From assembly GCA_963759155.1 (NCBI GenBank), contig CAVWXX010000016.1:124001-188000 (forward strand): DNA of 64,000 nucleotides, read 5' to 3'. This document shows positions 28,111-37,699 of this stretch, one piece after another. A program made the position numbers and the translations under genes. How positions within the stretch are numbered: position 1 is the first letter of the stretch; each line of letters begins with the position of its first letter. The DNA is from SZUA-36 sp963759155. GTDB lineage: Bacteria > Pseudomonadota > Gammaproteobacteria > Xanthomonadales > SZUA-36. The notes beneath the pieces are model-generated. The model saw only the letters and a program-made list of their open reading frames with translations, did not search any database and had not been told where the DNA came from.

Positions 28111-29634
28111 TCAGTTAAGCAACCAAACCATAAAAAGTACCCAGCCGATAATCAGCGTCGGGCCCAGCAATCCAATCAAAACACCACCAGGACGCAGGTC
28201 CTTTGTCTCGAGTTCACCCGTACTAAAGGCAATGGCATTGGGTGGGGTTGATACCGGCAATAGCAGTGCGCAGGAGGCGCTTAAGCCCAGGATCAGGCAC
28301 ATTTCCAGTTCGCGCCCGGGTACCAGAGCGACGGCCACCGGCAACACGATGGAAACCGTTGCCGTGTTACTCATGACATTCGATAGCGCAACTGTTATCA
28401 GCGCCAACGCCGCGAACACCACGATATCCATATTCAGACCGGTAAGAAACCCAAGTTGGGACGCAAAATTTTCGGCGAGCCCCGAATCCACAACCGCAGC
28501 GCCAAGCGATAAACCACCTGCTACCAGCATCAAGGTATCCCAGGGCAGCCTGCGAACATGGGCTGCACCCATCACCTGTGTCATTGTCAGGCCAACGATG
28601 GGTATCAGGGAAATGGCGACAATGTGAATGCCGTGAAAGGGCGTGGTCATCCACAGTGCAACGGTCGTCAGTGATATGAGCGTCACGATGATACGGTCAC
28701 GCTTCAAGGGAAGTGCCGGCTCTTCCAGCGAGCTCATATCAAGCTTTACGTCAGTCAGTTCAGTCGGATAACGTTTGACCAGGAAATACCAGGCTGTCAC
28801 GACCAGCACGAGCGAAACGGGCACACCCAGTGCCATCCACTCGAGGAAGTTAATGGGTGCACCGGCTTCTGCGGCGACACCTGCCGCGATGGCATTCGGC
28901 GCACTACCGATAATGGTTCCCATACCACCCACCGAGGCTGCCACGGGAATGGCAATCAACAGGGCCTTTGAGAAGGGTTCCTGGCCGCCCATCTGACGAA
29001 CCAATGGCAAAACGGCACCTACCATCAAAACTGCCGTGGAGGTATTGGAGATAAACATGGATGCCACGGCGCTGGTTAACATGATGGCCAGCAGAACCCG
29101 GTCGGGCCTGCTGCCTGCCGGTTTGATGGCAAGCGCAAAAAGCTGTCGGTCCAGACCTGTTCGCGACAGGCCTTCTGCCATGAAAAAACCGCCCAGCATC
29201 AACCATATAACCGGGCTCGACCATGTGTTCAGGTAGGGGTTTACATCCCAGGGCTCGGGCACTATCAGTGGTGTTCCGAGTGCGAACACGAGGTAGCCCA
29301 TAATCAAAAGACCGACCGCAAAAGCCGGTACCGCCTCGGTGACCCATAGGCCGACTGCAATCAAAAACAGTAGCAAGACCGCCCGTTGCTCGGGTGGCAG
29401 GGTTTCAGTAACCGTATTCCAGAGTGCGACCGCTGCCAATGTAACGGCGATAAATAGCAGGAAGCGTCGTAGTGCAAACCGTTTTCCCGGGTTAAGGATT
29501 CGGGAAGCAGCCCGGCGGCTATCGCGATAGCCGATCTTTATCGATAGTTTTTTACCTTCTTTTGACACCGGAACCTCTGTTTTCAATGACTCATCTATGC
29601 TTACAAAATTGCCAGCGAACGAAACCGGTGGCAT
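28111..29634 (-). CDS. SLC13/DASS family sodium-coupled anion transporter
   Basis: A 507-residue divalent anion:Na+ symporter of the DASS family (dicarboxylates, citrate or sulfate). Both Ser-Asn-Thr signatures that form the substrate and sodium sites are present: SNTSTAVLM in the first repeat and SNVMSNTATVSI in the second, each in an inverted-repeat scaffold of hydrophobic segments. An unusually long polar N-terminus of about 55 residues precedes the first membrane segment, so the true start may be further inside. It is convergent with the DUF885 gene across repeat copy 2. The substrate cannot be assigned. Confidence 0.88.
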   Translation of the reverse strand: MPPVSFAGNFVSIDESLKTEVPVSKEGKKLSIKIGYRDSRRAASRILNPGKRFALRRFLLFIAVTLAAVALWNTVTETLPPEQRAVLLLFLIAVGLWVTEAVPAFAVGLLIMGYLVFALGTPLIVPEPWDVNPYLNTWSSPVIWLMLGGFFMAEGLSRTGLDRQLFALAIKPAGSRPDRVLLAIMLTSAVASMFISNTSTAVLMVGAVLPLVRQMGGQEPFSKALLIAIPVAASVGGMGTIIGSAPNAIAAGVAAEAGAPINFLEWMALGVPVSLVLVVTAWYFLVKRYPTELTDVKLDMSSLEEPALPLKRDRIIVTLISLTTVALWMTTPFHGIHIVAISLIPIVGLTMTQVMGAAHVRRLPWDTLMLVAGGLSLGAAVVDSGLAENFASQLGFLTGLNMDIVVFAALALITVALSNVMSNTATVSIVLPVAVALVPGRELEMCLILGLSASCALLLPVSTPPNAIAFSTGELETKDLRPGGVLIGLLGPTLIIGWVLFMVWLLN

Positions 29635-30260
29635 CGGCTTAAGCCGACCGAAGAGTATAGGGAATGTTCACTATCTACTGCTACCTTTTGCCCTGAAAAA
29701 CTAATGGCGGAATCGAGAGGGTTCAAAAGATTGCGAATTTCCTGAGTTATTCAACTTGCTTCTGACAGCTTTTTTAACAAGGAACCTCAATCCAGTAAAT
29801 GGTCTGGTTTCACGCGGGTGTTCGGTTTGGGCAATTTGCTCTGTTTGTGTATAACTTGTATTTATGCTTTATATGTCAGATTGCGTTAGTGTTCTGTGTT
29901 CCTGATCGAGGTGCATGTTATTAAAAATATTAGTTTAAAAAAGAACTCTATCAAAAACCAACTGAGCAAATTAAAATTTTTGAACCCTTGCGGATTTTCC
30001 TGTTGTATAATATATTATATAATATGTTTGCGCTGGCAGAATTGGTCTTGGATAAACGTAATTTCTCTACGGCTACGATATCTTGTTGGTAGACTACAAA
30101 ATATAATGCTTCCGTCTGTTGGGTAAGCTTACTCACACTCATAGCGCTGTGAGAAACGAATCAGCAATTAAAACAGGGGTCCGGGTTGTGTTTTTTTAAA
30201 CAATGTCCGGCTCGAAATTGGGGTCCTTGAAGTGTTTCAACGGTGTCTGCCCGGAATTGA
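29635..30260. other. AT-rich intergenic region between divergent transporters
   Basis: About 625 nt without a convincing gene, shared by the SLC13 and RND operons. The part at 29860-30130 is markedly AT-rich compared with its surroundings and contains the alternating stretch TATAATATATTATATAATAT (30005-30024). A 76-codon frame at 29896-30126 has an odd composition and no recognisable domain. CTCACA/TGTGAG (30132-30153) forms a 6-bp inverted repeat that could be an operator for the efflux operon. No regulator gene adjoins. Confidence 0.5.
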
Positions 30261-31502
30261 ATGAGAAGAAAAATGAGTCTTGTAAAAAAAATGCTGCGCT
30301 ACTTCCTGCCATTAGGCTTAATCATCCTGGCCGTCATTGTGGTCATTGGAATGGTGACCATGGCCAAGGGCAAGAGACCTGAACGCCAGGATGGCGGGCA
30401 GACGGCTGTTTTGGTTGAAGCCGTTGAGGCGCAAGCGCAATCGCTTAACTTCATTGTCCAGTCGCAGGGGTCGGTGCGACCACGTACCCAGACCACCCTT
30501 GTTGCACAGGTGTCGGGTATTGTGGTGTCCGTTTCTGACGATTTTGTGGCCGGCGGGTTTTTTCGCGCCGGAGAGGTACTGCTGGAGATCGACGCCAGTG
30601 ATTATCGCACTGCGCTGAAGCGTGCCGAGGCAGCATTGGCCTCGCGAAAGGCCAAATTGGCTGAGGAAAAGTCACGCTCAGAGCAGGCTGTAAAAGACTG
30701 GCGAAACCTCGGCCGGGCGGGCGATCCACCTGACCTGGTCATGCGTAAACCACAATTAGCCGATGCCGAGGCCAGTGTAATGGCGGCAGAAGCAGATATT
30801 GAGAAGGCGCGCCGGGATCTGGAGCGAACCAGGATTTCTGTACCCTACGATGGCCTGTTACGCGAAAGACGTGTGGATATCGGGCAGTACGTGACGCCGG
30901 GTACACAACTCGGTGTCAGCTTTGCAGTTGATACCGCGGAAGTTCGCTTGCCATTGGCGGCGGCCGACCTCGCTTTCCTCGACCTGCCGCGGTCAACAGA
31001 CGTGCAAATGGAAGATTACCCCGAGGTTAGCCTGGCGGCGGATTTCGGTGGTATGACTAAAACATGGGAAGCACGCCTGATCAGGACCGAGGGTGTGCTG
31101 GACGAAAGCAGCAGGGTTTTGTACGCGGTGGCCAGCGTGGTCGACCCTTATGGATTGCTGGGTGAAAGCCGGCAGGAAGAATTACGCATGGGTACCTATG
31201 TCCGTGCAGCGATTAATGGACGCTACGTGGACGATGTCGTGGTACTGCCACGATTTGTTCTGCGTAACGACAACACCGTGCTGGTCGCCAACGAGGAACG
31301 TGAACTCGAAGTCCGCGATGTTGAGGTGGCACGCGCGGAGGCCCGCCAGGTTTATATCACCAAAGGGGTGAGCAACGGTGAACTGGTCATTACAACCACC
31401 TTGGATGCACCCATTCCGGGCACCCGCCTGGTGATTCGTGGTGAAGCGCCCGTTAACCAACCCGAAACCTCAGAAACCGATACCGAAGGGCGGGAAGATT
31501 GA
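30261..31502 (+). CDS. RND efflux periplasmic adaptor (membrane fusion protein)
   Basis: A 413-residue HlyD/AcrA-type adaptor with an N-terminal membrane anchor (about 12-33), a lipoyl half-motif (QGSVRPRTQTTLVAQVSG, about 70-88), a coiled-coil hairpin (about 110-190, rich in Ala, Glu, Lys and Arg) and beta-barrel domains. It links the RND pump to an outer-membrane channel. ATG at 30261 or 30273 may start it. It is co-transcribed with the pump, whose start touches its stop. Confidence 0.92.
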   Translation: MRRKMSLVKKMLRYFLPLGLIILAVIVVIGMVTMAKGKRPERQDGGQTAVLVEAVEAQAQSLNFIVQSQGSVRPRTQTTLVAQVSGIVVSVSDDFVAGGFFRAGEVLLEIDASDYRTALKRAEAALASRKAKLAEEKSRSEQAVKDWRNLGRAGDPPDLVMRKPQLADAEASVMAAEADIEKARRDLERTRISVPYDGLLRERRVDIGQYVTPGTQLGVSFAVDTAEVRLPLAAADLAFLDLPRSTDVQMEDYPEVSLAADFGGMTKTWEARLIRTEGVLDESSRVLYAVASVVDPYGLLGESRQEELRMGTYVRAAINGRYVDDVVVLPRFVLRNDNTVLVANEERELEVRDVEVARAEARQVYITKGVSNGELVITTTLDAPIPGTRLVIRGEAPVNQPETSETDTEGRED

Positions 31503-34500
31503 TGACGTCAATGAATCCCTACTCGGCCATCATCGACTGGTTCGCACGAAATTCCGTCGCTGCGAATTTGCTCATGATGATCCTGCTGATCGGCGGCTTG
31601 TATACCGCCATGAATATAAAAAAGGAGTCACAGCCGAGGATCGAAACCGATTTCGTCACGGTTTCGATGCCGTTTCTCGGCGCGAGCCCCGAGGATGTCG
31701 AAGAAGGTATCCTGATCAAGATCGAGGAAGCCATTCAGGATGTTGAAGGAATCAAGGAAATACAATCCACGGCCCGGCGCGGCAGCGGGACGGTAAGAGC
31801 CGAGATTCTCAGTGAATATGATATTGCTGAAGTCATGGATGAAATCAAGAGCCGGGTCGATGCCATTCCGACATTTCCCGATAACACCGAAAAACCGGTT
31901 GTTTCACGCACGAGATTTCAACAGCGCGTCCTGATCCTGACTGTCTATGGCGACGTTCCGGAACAAACACTGAAGGAATACGCCAAGCAAACCCGTAACG
32001 AAGTGGTAACGCTACCGGGCGTTAGTAAAGCCCAGGTGCTTGGTTCGCGGGATTATGAGATCAGCATCGAAGTCAGTGAATATACGCTGCAGGCTTACGA
32101 CCTTACCCTTGCCGAGGTGGCCTCGGCCATACGCCGCGGTTCGCTGGATCTGCCTGCCGGCGCCATACGCTCGGCAGCCGGTGATATCCAGGTGAGAACC
32201 AAGGGCCAGGCCTATGTCGGCAGTGATTTTGAAGACATCGTGGTTCGTATCAACGACGACGGCTCACGCTTGTTGCTGAAGCATATTGCTGATATTCGTG
32301 ATGGTTTCGTGGATGTGGGCCGGTTTTCGGAGTTCGATGGTAAATCCGCGGTTTCCATCGAGGTGCAGTCGGCCGGACTCGAGAGTGAACTCGATATTTC
32401 CGCCACGGTGAGAAACTGGGTCGACCAACGACAGGAAAATCTTCCTGCCGGGATCAATGTTGCCTATTGGGCAGACATTACCTATTACCTGCAGGGCCGG
32501 TTGGACCTGATGATCAAAAACCTGACATTCGGGGCTTTGCTGGTATTCCTGTCACTGTCACTCTTCCTGCGCCTGAAATTGGCGTTCTGGGTCATGGTCG
32601 GCTTGCCGGTTGCTTTTTTGGGTACCTTCCTGATGTTACCTTCACTGGGTATAACGGTTAACCTGATCAGCCTGTTTGGCTTCATCGTGGTCCTTGGTAT
32701 CGTTGTTGATGACGCTATCGTCGTGGGTGAGTCTGCTTACACCAACATGCGCGCCAAGGGTCACTCCGTCGACAACATCGTCGAGGGGGTGCACCGGGTT
32801 GCTGTGCCTGCGACTTTTGGTGTTCTGACGACGATTGCCGCCTTTATGCCTATCCTGCTGGTGGGTGGCACGTCCGGGCAATTTCTCGCGCCGATCGGCT
32901 GGGTTGTTATTTTATGCCTGATTTTTTCCATCGTGGAATCCAAGCTGATCCTGCCGGCCCACCTGGCCCATATGAAGGTTAAACACTACAGCGCAGACAC
33001 CCACAATGTATTTGTCCGTTTCCAACGCTTCTTCAGTGAAGGCCTGCACCATGTCGTCGATGATTACTATGCGCCATTTCTGGAAAAGTGTGTCAAACGG
33101 CGCTACCTGACCATTTCCACCTTCATTGCCCTGTTGATTCTATCTATTGGCCTCCTTGTTGGCGGGGTACTTCGCGCGGTCTTTTTTCCCGATATCTCCT
33201 CCGATTTCCTGCGGGTGAGTCTCGAAATGAATGAAGGCACACCCTCGGCACAAACCCATGTCGCTCTGCGCGAACTGGTAGCCGGCCTCAAGGAAGTCGA
33301 CAGGGAGTTGAGTGCAGATCTCGGCCGGGAACCGGGAGCCGTGGTGAACCACGCGCTGGCGCTTGCAACTGGTGAAACGTCCGGGCGGGTCATTGTGGAA
33401 CTTGTCAAAGATGAAGGTAATATTCCGGCCGGTACGGAGATACTCAGACTCTGGCGTGAGAAAGTCGGCGATATACCCAGTGTAAAACAACTGGGCTTCA
33501 GCGGCAGGGGCGGCGGTCCCGGTGGTGGTCCGGCTGTATCCTTGCAGTTGATCGGAGCCAATATTGAACAGGTCGCCCGCGCATCAAGGGAGTTGGAGCG
33601 GCGGATACGCGGTTATGCAGGTGTTTATGATATTCGTAACAGCTACGAACGCGGCCGGCCGGAAATCAAGTTAAATATCAAGCCAGAGGCGGAAACACTG
33701 GGCTTGACCCTGGCTGATCTGGCCTCCCAGGTGCGTGCCGGATTCTATGGCGATGAAGTCCAGCGTGTGCAACGTGGTCAGGACGAGGTCAAGGTCATGG
33801 TCCGGTTCCCCAAGGATGAGCGTGATTCGGTGGGTTTCCTCAATGACATGCGTATACGCACACCCAGCGGTGGGCGCGTACCGTTCAGCGCGGTTGCGGA
33901 AGTAGAAACGACAGAAAGCCCGCTTTTCATCCAGCGTTTTGATCGTGAACGGGCTGTGTTGTTGACTGCTGAAGTTGACAAGGATATTGCTGAACCGTCC
34001 AAAATTACGGCGGATATCCTGCAACAGGAATTACCCAAGGTACTGTCACAGTTTCCCGGTGTGCGATCGCGGCTCAGCGGTTCCAGCCAGGCAGCCAAAG
34101 AAGTGCAGGGCGAGTTACTGGCGGGTGCTGCCCTGTCACTTTTCCTGATTTTTGCATTGATGGCCATCCCGTTGCGCTCCTATGCACAACCCTTGTTGAT
34201 CATGTCGGTTATTCCTTTTGGCACCATTGGTGCACTGGCAGGCCATTGGATCCTCGGAATACCGGTTTCCATGTTCAGCTATTTCGGCATCATCGCCCTG
34301 TCGGGTGTTGTAGTGAACGACAGCCTGATATTGGTGGATTATATTAACAAGGAGAAAGAAGCAGGCATTCCATTGAAAAAGGCAGTGATCGATGCAGCCC
34401 GTTACCGCTTCAGACCCATCCTGTTGACCTCATTGACGACCTTTCTCGGACTGGCGCCAATTACCATTTTTGAGACCAGCACGCAGGCTCAGCTGGTCGT

Positions 34501-34672
34501 GCCGATGGCAGCGTCACTTGCATTTGGTATCCTTTTTGCGACGGTGATAACACTGATCATGATTCCAGCGCTTTACCTGATTCTGGACGATTTGAAAACC
34601 TGGTGGAAAGAGGCCTGGCGCGAGGTATCCGTGGAGTCAACACGTGTGCTCTCTGCGATACGCCGCAAGTAA
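31502..34672 (+). CDS. RND family efflux pump permease (AcrB/HAE1-like)
   Basis: A 1056-residue resistance-nodulation-division transporter with 12 membrane segments and two large periplasmic loops. The TM4 proton-relay aspartates are present in GIVVDDAIVVGES (about 400). It begins ATG at 31502, overlapping the adaptor stop by one base (TGATG). It should export drugs, detergents or lipids with proton motive force. No TolC-type gene is in the operon, so it presumably uses a shared channel encoded elsewhere. Substrates are unknown. Confidence 0.94.
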   Translation: MTSMNPYSAIIDWFARNSVAANLLMMILLIGGLYTAMNIKKESQPRIETDFVTVSMPFLGASPEDVEEGILIKIEEAIQDVEGIKEIQSTARRGSGTVRAEILSEYDIAEVMDEIKSRVDAIPTFPDNTEKPVVSRTRFQQRVLILTVYGDVPEQTLKEYAKQTRNEVVTLPGVSKAQVLGSRDYEISIEVSEYTLQAYDLTLAEVASAIRRGSLDLPAGAIRSAAGDIQVRTKGQAYVGSDFEDIVVRINDDGSRLLLKHIADIRDGFVDVGRFSEFDGKSAVSIEVQSAGLESELDISATVRNWVDQRQENLPAGINVAYWADITYYLQGRLDLMIKNLTFGALLVFLSLSLFLRLKLAFWVMVGLPVAFLGTFLMLPSLGITVNLISLFGFIVVLGIVVDDAIVVGESAYTNMRAKGHSVDNIVEGVHRVAVPATFGVLTTIAAFMPILLVGGTSGQFLAPIGWVVILCLIFSIVESKLILPAHLAHMKVKHYSADTHNVFVRFQRFFSEGLHHVVDDYYAPFLEKCVKRRYLTISTFIALLILSIGLLVGGVLRAVFFPDISSDFLRVSLEMNEGTPSAQTHVALRELVAGLKEVDRELSADLGREPGAVVNHALALATGETSGRVIVELVKDEGNIPAGTEILRLWREKVGDIPSVKQLGFSGRGGGPGGGPAVSLQLIGANIEQVARASRELERRIRGYAGVYDIRNSYERGRPEIKLNIKPEAETLGLTLADLASQVRAGFYGDEVQRVQRGQDEVKVMVRFPKDERDSVGFLNDMRIRTPSGGRVPFSAVAEVETTESPLFIQRFDRERAVLLTAEVDKDIAEPSKITADILQQELPKVLSQFPGVRSRLSGSSQAAKEVQGELLAGAALSLFLIFALMAIPLRSYAQPLLIMSVIPFGTIGALAGHWILGIPVSMFSYFGIIALSGVVVNDSLILVDYINKEKEAGIPLKKAVIDAARYRFRPILLTSLTTFLGLAPITIFETSTQAQLVVPMAASLAFGILFATVITLIMIPALYLILDDLKTWWKEAWREVSVESTRVLSAIRRK

Positions 34673-34692
34673 GCGTAAAGGGATCAGGTACC

Positions 34693-34728
34693 GGGGTCAG
34701 AGCATTGACTCTGACCCCAACTGTTTTT
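34693..34728 (+). terminator. terminator after the RND operon
   Basis: A perfect 10-bp stem GGGGTCAGAG/CTCTGACCCC with a 6-nt loop is followed after four bases by a T-run. It lies between the RND pump and the convergent M28 gene. Confidence 0.85.
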
Positions 34729-34734
34729 TTGCGT

Positions 34735-36456
34735 CTATTCGGTAGCCTGTGAAGCTTCTCGTATAGCGCGGAACTCATTACCTTCATACCACTCGGGCCA
34801 TGCATCACCAAAGGCGACGTGGCGGCCGATAAGGTAATACAGTCGCAGGTCTTCAATTGCGGCATCGAGGTCCCAGTCATCACTGATCTCATCGCTTGGC
34901 GCATGGTAGTGATTGGCGATGTACTCCGCGTTGCGTTTTTTCACATACTCGGCACCGTGCTCGCGGTCCGTTGTACCACCTTTTGCATACAGAATCGGCA
35001 CACCGTTCTTGGCAAAATTGAAATGATCCGAGCGGTAGTAAGAACCTTTTTCAGGTGTGGCTTCCGGTGTTAGTGTGCGTCCTGATTCCATGGCCACTTC
35101 GGCGAGGATATCCTCCATTTCGGAAGCACCATAACCGACGACCACGATGTCGCTCATCTTGCCTCTGAAATTAAGCACATCCATGTTGATACCGGCAACC
35201 GTCTTATTCATCGGGTAAGGTGGGTTGGATACGTATGCTTTGGAACCCAGCAATCCGGACTCCTCTGCGGTCACGGCAAGAAAACCAACGGTTCTGTTCG
35301 GTTCGCCCGGGGTGTTGGCCCATGCTTCGGCCACTTCCAGTAAGCCGGCCGTACCGCTGGCGTTGTCTTCGGCACCGTTGTAGATGAAATCGCCTTCTTC
35401 ACCCTCTTCATGCGGAGTGGTTCCCAGGTGATCCCAGTGCGCCATGTAGATAAATAACTCGTCTGCTGCATCGTGTCCGGGACGAATGGCCCCAACGTTG
35501 TAGGATTCAGCAAACTCAATCGTATTTTTTATTGAGACATTGGCGTTGAGGCCCAGTGGGATCGGCGTGACAGATGCTTTTGCGGCCTGCGCTTCCAGTG
35601 CCGCCAGATCTTGCCCGGCCAATGCCAGGATTTGCTCGGCAACCGGGTGCTGTAACCAGCCCTCAACCTTAACGCGGTGCATATTCTTGTTATCGGGTGC
35701 CAGGTGAAACTGCGGGCCCTGCCTGCCGTCTTCGATCACATTCCAGCCATAGGCTGCAGCACCGGTTTCATGAATGATAAGTATGCCCGCCGCGCCCTGA
35801 CGAGCGGCTTCTTCGTATTTGTAGGTCCAGCGGCCATAATAGGTCATGGCATTGCCACTGAATAAGTCAGGGTTCTGGGTTGCGTAGCCAGGATCATTGA
35901 CCAGCACGATCACGGTTTTACCCTTCACATCCAGACCGGCGTAATCATCCCAGTCATATTCGGGTGCGACGATGCCGTAGCCGGCCCAGACCAACTCGCT
36001 GTTTTCCAGCCCCGTCTGTTCAACAACACGTGTGGTCCATAGGGCTGACTCCGGCCCGTTGGCGAAAGAAAGCACTGTTTCACCATCCGGGTTTGAAACA
36101 CCAAGTGTCAAATCACCGGTGGCCTCAATCGCAACCAGCGGCACCGGTTGCCGGTAGCTGTCTCCAAACATGGGCGCGAGGCCCATCTCTTTGAATTCTG
36201 CTTCCAGGAAGTCGAGTGTCAGGCGTTCACCTTCAGACATCGGTGCACGGCCACCAAACTCGTCAGAGGCCAGGGAGCCAATGCGCCGCAACAGCCCTTC
36301 AGTTTCCATCAGTTCAATCGGGTCTCCGGTTGCAACTGCGGGTTCAGCCTGAACATCAGGCTCAGATTGGTTATCAACTGCCGCATCCTCTGCTGGCTTG
36401 CAGGCCGAGACAAGTACGAGTAATAGAACAATGACAAACACATTTCGAAGGTTCAC
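34735..36456 (-). CDS. M28 family aminopeptidase lipoprotein with PA domain
   Basis: A 573-residue exported M28 zinc peptidase. The lipobox LVSAC puts the lipidated cysteine at residue 19. A protease-associated (PA) domain covers about 130-280 and the catalytic domain about 310-540. Two-zinc ligands are recognisable in AHWDHLG, EDNASG, AEESGLLG and YRSDHFNF. It likely removes N-terminal residues from peptides at the outer membrane or in the periplasm. It adds to the set of secreted peptidases in this window. Confidence 0.93.
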   Translation of the reverse strand: MNLRNVFVIVLLLVLVSACKPAEDAAVDNQSEPDVQAEPAVATGDPIELMETEGLLRRIGSLASDEFGGRAPMSEGERLTLDFLEAEFKEMGLAPMFGDSYRQPVPLVAIEATGDLTLGVSNPDGETVLSFANGPESALWTTRVVEQTGLENSELVWAGYGIVAPEYDWDDYAGLDVKGKTVIVLVNDPGYATQNPDLFSGNAMTYYGRWTYKYEEAARQGAAGILIIHETGAAAYGWNVIEDGRQGPQFHLAPDNKNMHRVKVEGWLQHPVAEQILALAGQDLAALEAQAAKASVTPIPLGLNANVSIKNTIEFAESYNVGAIRPGHDAADELFIYMAHWDHLGTTPHEEGEEGDFIYNGAEDNASGTAGLLEVAEAWANTPGEPNRTVGFLAVTAEESGLLGSKAYVSNPPYPMNKTVAGINMDVLNFRGKMSDIVVVGYGASEMEDILAEVAMESGRTLTPEATPEKGSYYRSDHFNFAKNGVPILYAKGGTTDREHGAEYVKKRNAEYIANHYHAPSDEISDDWDLDAAIEDLRLYYLIGRHVAFGDAWPEWYEGNEFRAIREASQATE

Positions 36457-36597
36457 GGTTGGCTCCGTTGAGGGTTAAATATGGCCAGCAAGTTACGCGT
36501 TAATACAGTCGTAATCAAGGAAAAACGCAGAAACCGGCAAGACGGTTGTTGATAGAATGTCAGCCGTCTTCAGACGTGCTGTTTGAATCTTCAAGTC

Positions 36598-37695
36598 ATG
36601 GTGAAAATAATGAACCTGGAAAAAAGCTGTTCGCATTTTTTAACACATCATCAGAGCTTCACATCGACATCTCCCGCCGACGATTTTCAGGCAATGGCAG
36701 ATTGGTGTCGAAGTAACGAGGCAGTGCATGACCGCTATGGAAACGGTGAGCTTGTGCAGGCTTTTGAAGCCAAAGTTTCCGAACTACTGGATTTTAAGAA
36801 AGCAAAATTCTGTCTCACCGGGGTGGCGACACAGATCGTTGCGTTACGGCTGGCCTGTAGTATCAAAAGTAACGACCGGGTGTTAACGCATCCTACCTCG
36901 CATCTGTTGTTACATGAGAATCAGAACAGCCTGCTTTACGACTGGTTCAAGCTGGTGAGGGTTGGCTCTGCCTATCGGCCTTTATCTTTAGATGCTCTAC
37001 AAAATTACCCGGACCCGGTGGCGGCCGTGATCTACGAATTACCATTGCGGGAAATCGGTGGACAACTGCCAGCATGGGAAGAACTTCAAGAAATCAAGGC
37101 GTGGGCCAGGCATAACGATGTACACCTGCATATGGATGGCGCGCGCTTGTGGGAGGCCGCAGCGGGCTATGGGAAATCGCTGGAGGAAGTCTGCGACGGG
37201 TTCGATTCAGTCTACGTGTCCTTCTACAAAGGCATCGGCGCACTGGCCGGCGCGATGCTGCTGGGTAGCGAAAACTTTATCAATCGAGCCAGGGTTGATA
37301 TGCAGCGCCAGGGCGCGGTGACATTCAGACATACACCTTATGTTGTATCTGCAGCCATGCAGTTTGATCAACGACTGGAAGATATACCGAAGTATTTTGA
37401 GCGTACTCAAGCGTTGTTTGAAATGCTTAAGCAGTACCCATTGCTGACACCGAACCCGAAACAACCGCAATGCAATATGTTGCACTTATACCTGCCGGTA
37501 TCCGCTGCAAAGGCGAACGCCATACGTGATGCGATCGCGGCCGAGCACAAAATCTGGCTATTCAATGGCGCCAATGATGCTGCCTTGCCTGATCAAAGCT
37601 ATTTTGAATGGTATGTGGGTGATAATTTGCTGAGCATGGATGATGCGGTTTTGCATCTGGCTTTGAAGAGCTTGAGTGATGCTTTGAAATCGTAA
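36598..37695 (+). CDS. threonine aldolase family PLP enzyme
   Basis: A fold-type I PLP enzyme of the beta-eliminating lyase / low-specificity threonine aldolase family, about 365 residues. The cofactor aspartate is in HLHMDGARLWEA and the Schiff-base lysine in VSFYKGIGALAG (K211 from this start). It would cleave threonine or other beta-hydroxy amino acids to glycine and an aldehyde. The start is uncertain: ATG at 36598 or 36610, both without a strong binding site, and TTG at 36583 extends the frame. It is followed by repeat copy 3. Confidence 0.85.
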   Translation: MVKIMNLEKSCSHFLTHHQSFTSTSPADDFQAMADWCRSNEAVHDRYGNGELVQAFEAKVSELLDFKKAKFCLTGVATQIVALRLACSIKSNDRVLTHPTSHLLLHENQNSLLYDWFKLVRVGSAYRPLSLDALQNYPDPVAAVIYELPLREIGGQLPAWEELQEIKAWARHNDVHLHMDGARLWEAAAGYGKSLEEVCDGFDSVYVSFYKGIGALAGAMLLGSENFINRARVDMQRQGAVTFRHTPYVVSAAMQFDQRLEDIPKYFERTQALFEMLKQYPLLTPNPKQPQCNMLHLYLPVSAAKANAIRDAIAAEHKIWLFNGANDAALPDQSYFEWYVGDNLLSMDDAVLHLALKSLSDALKS

Positions 37696-37699
37696 GTGT

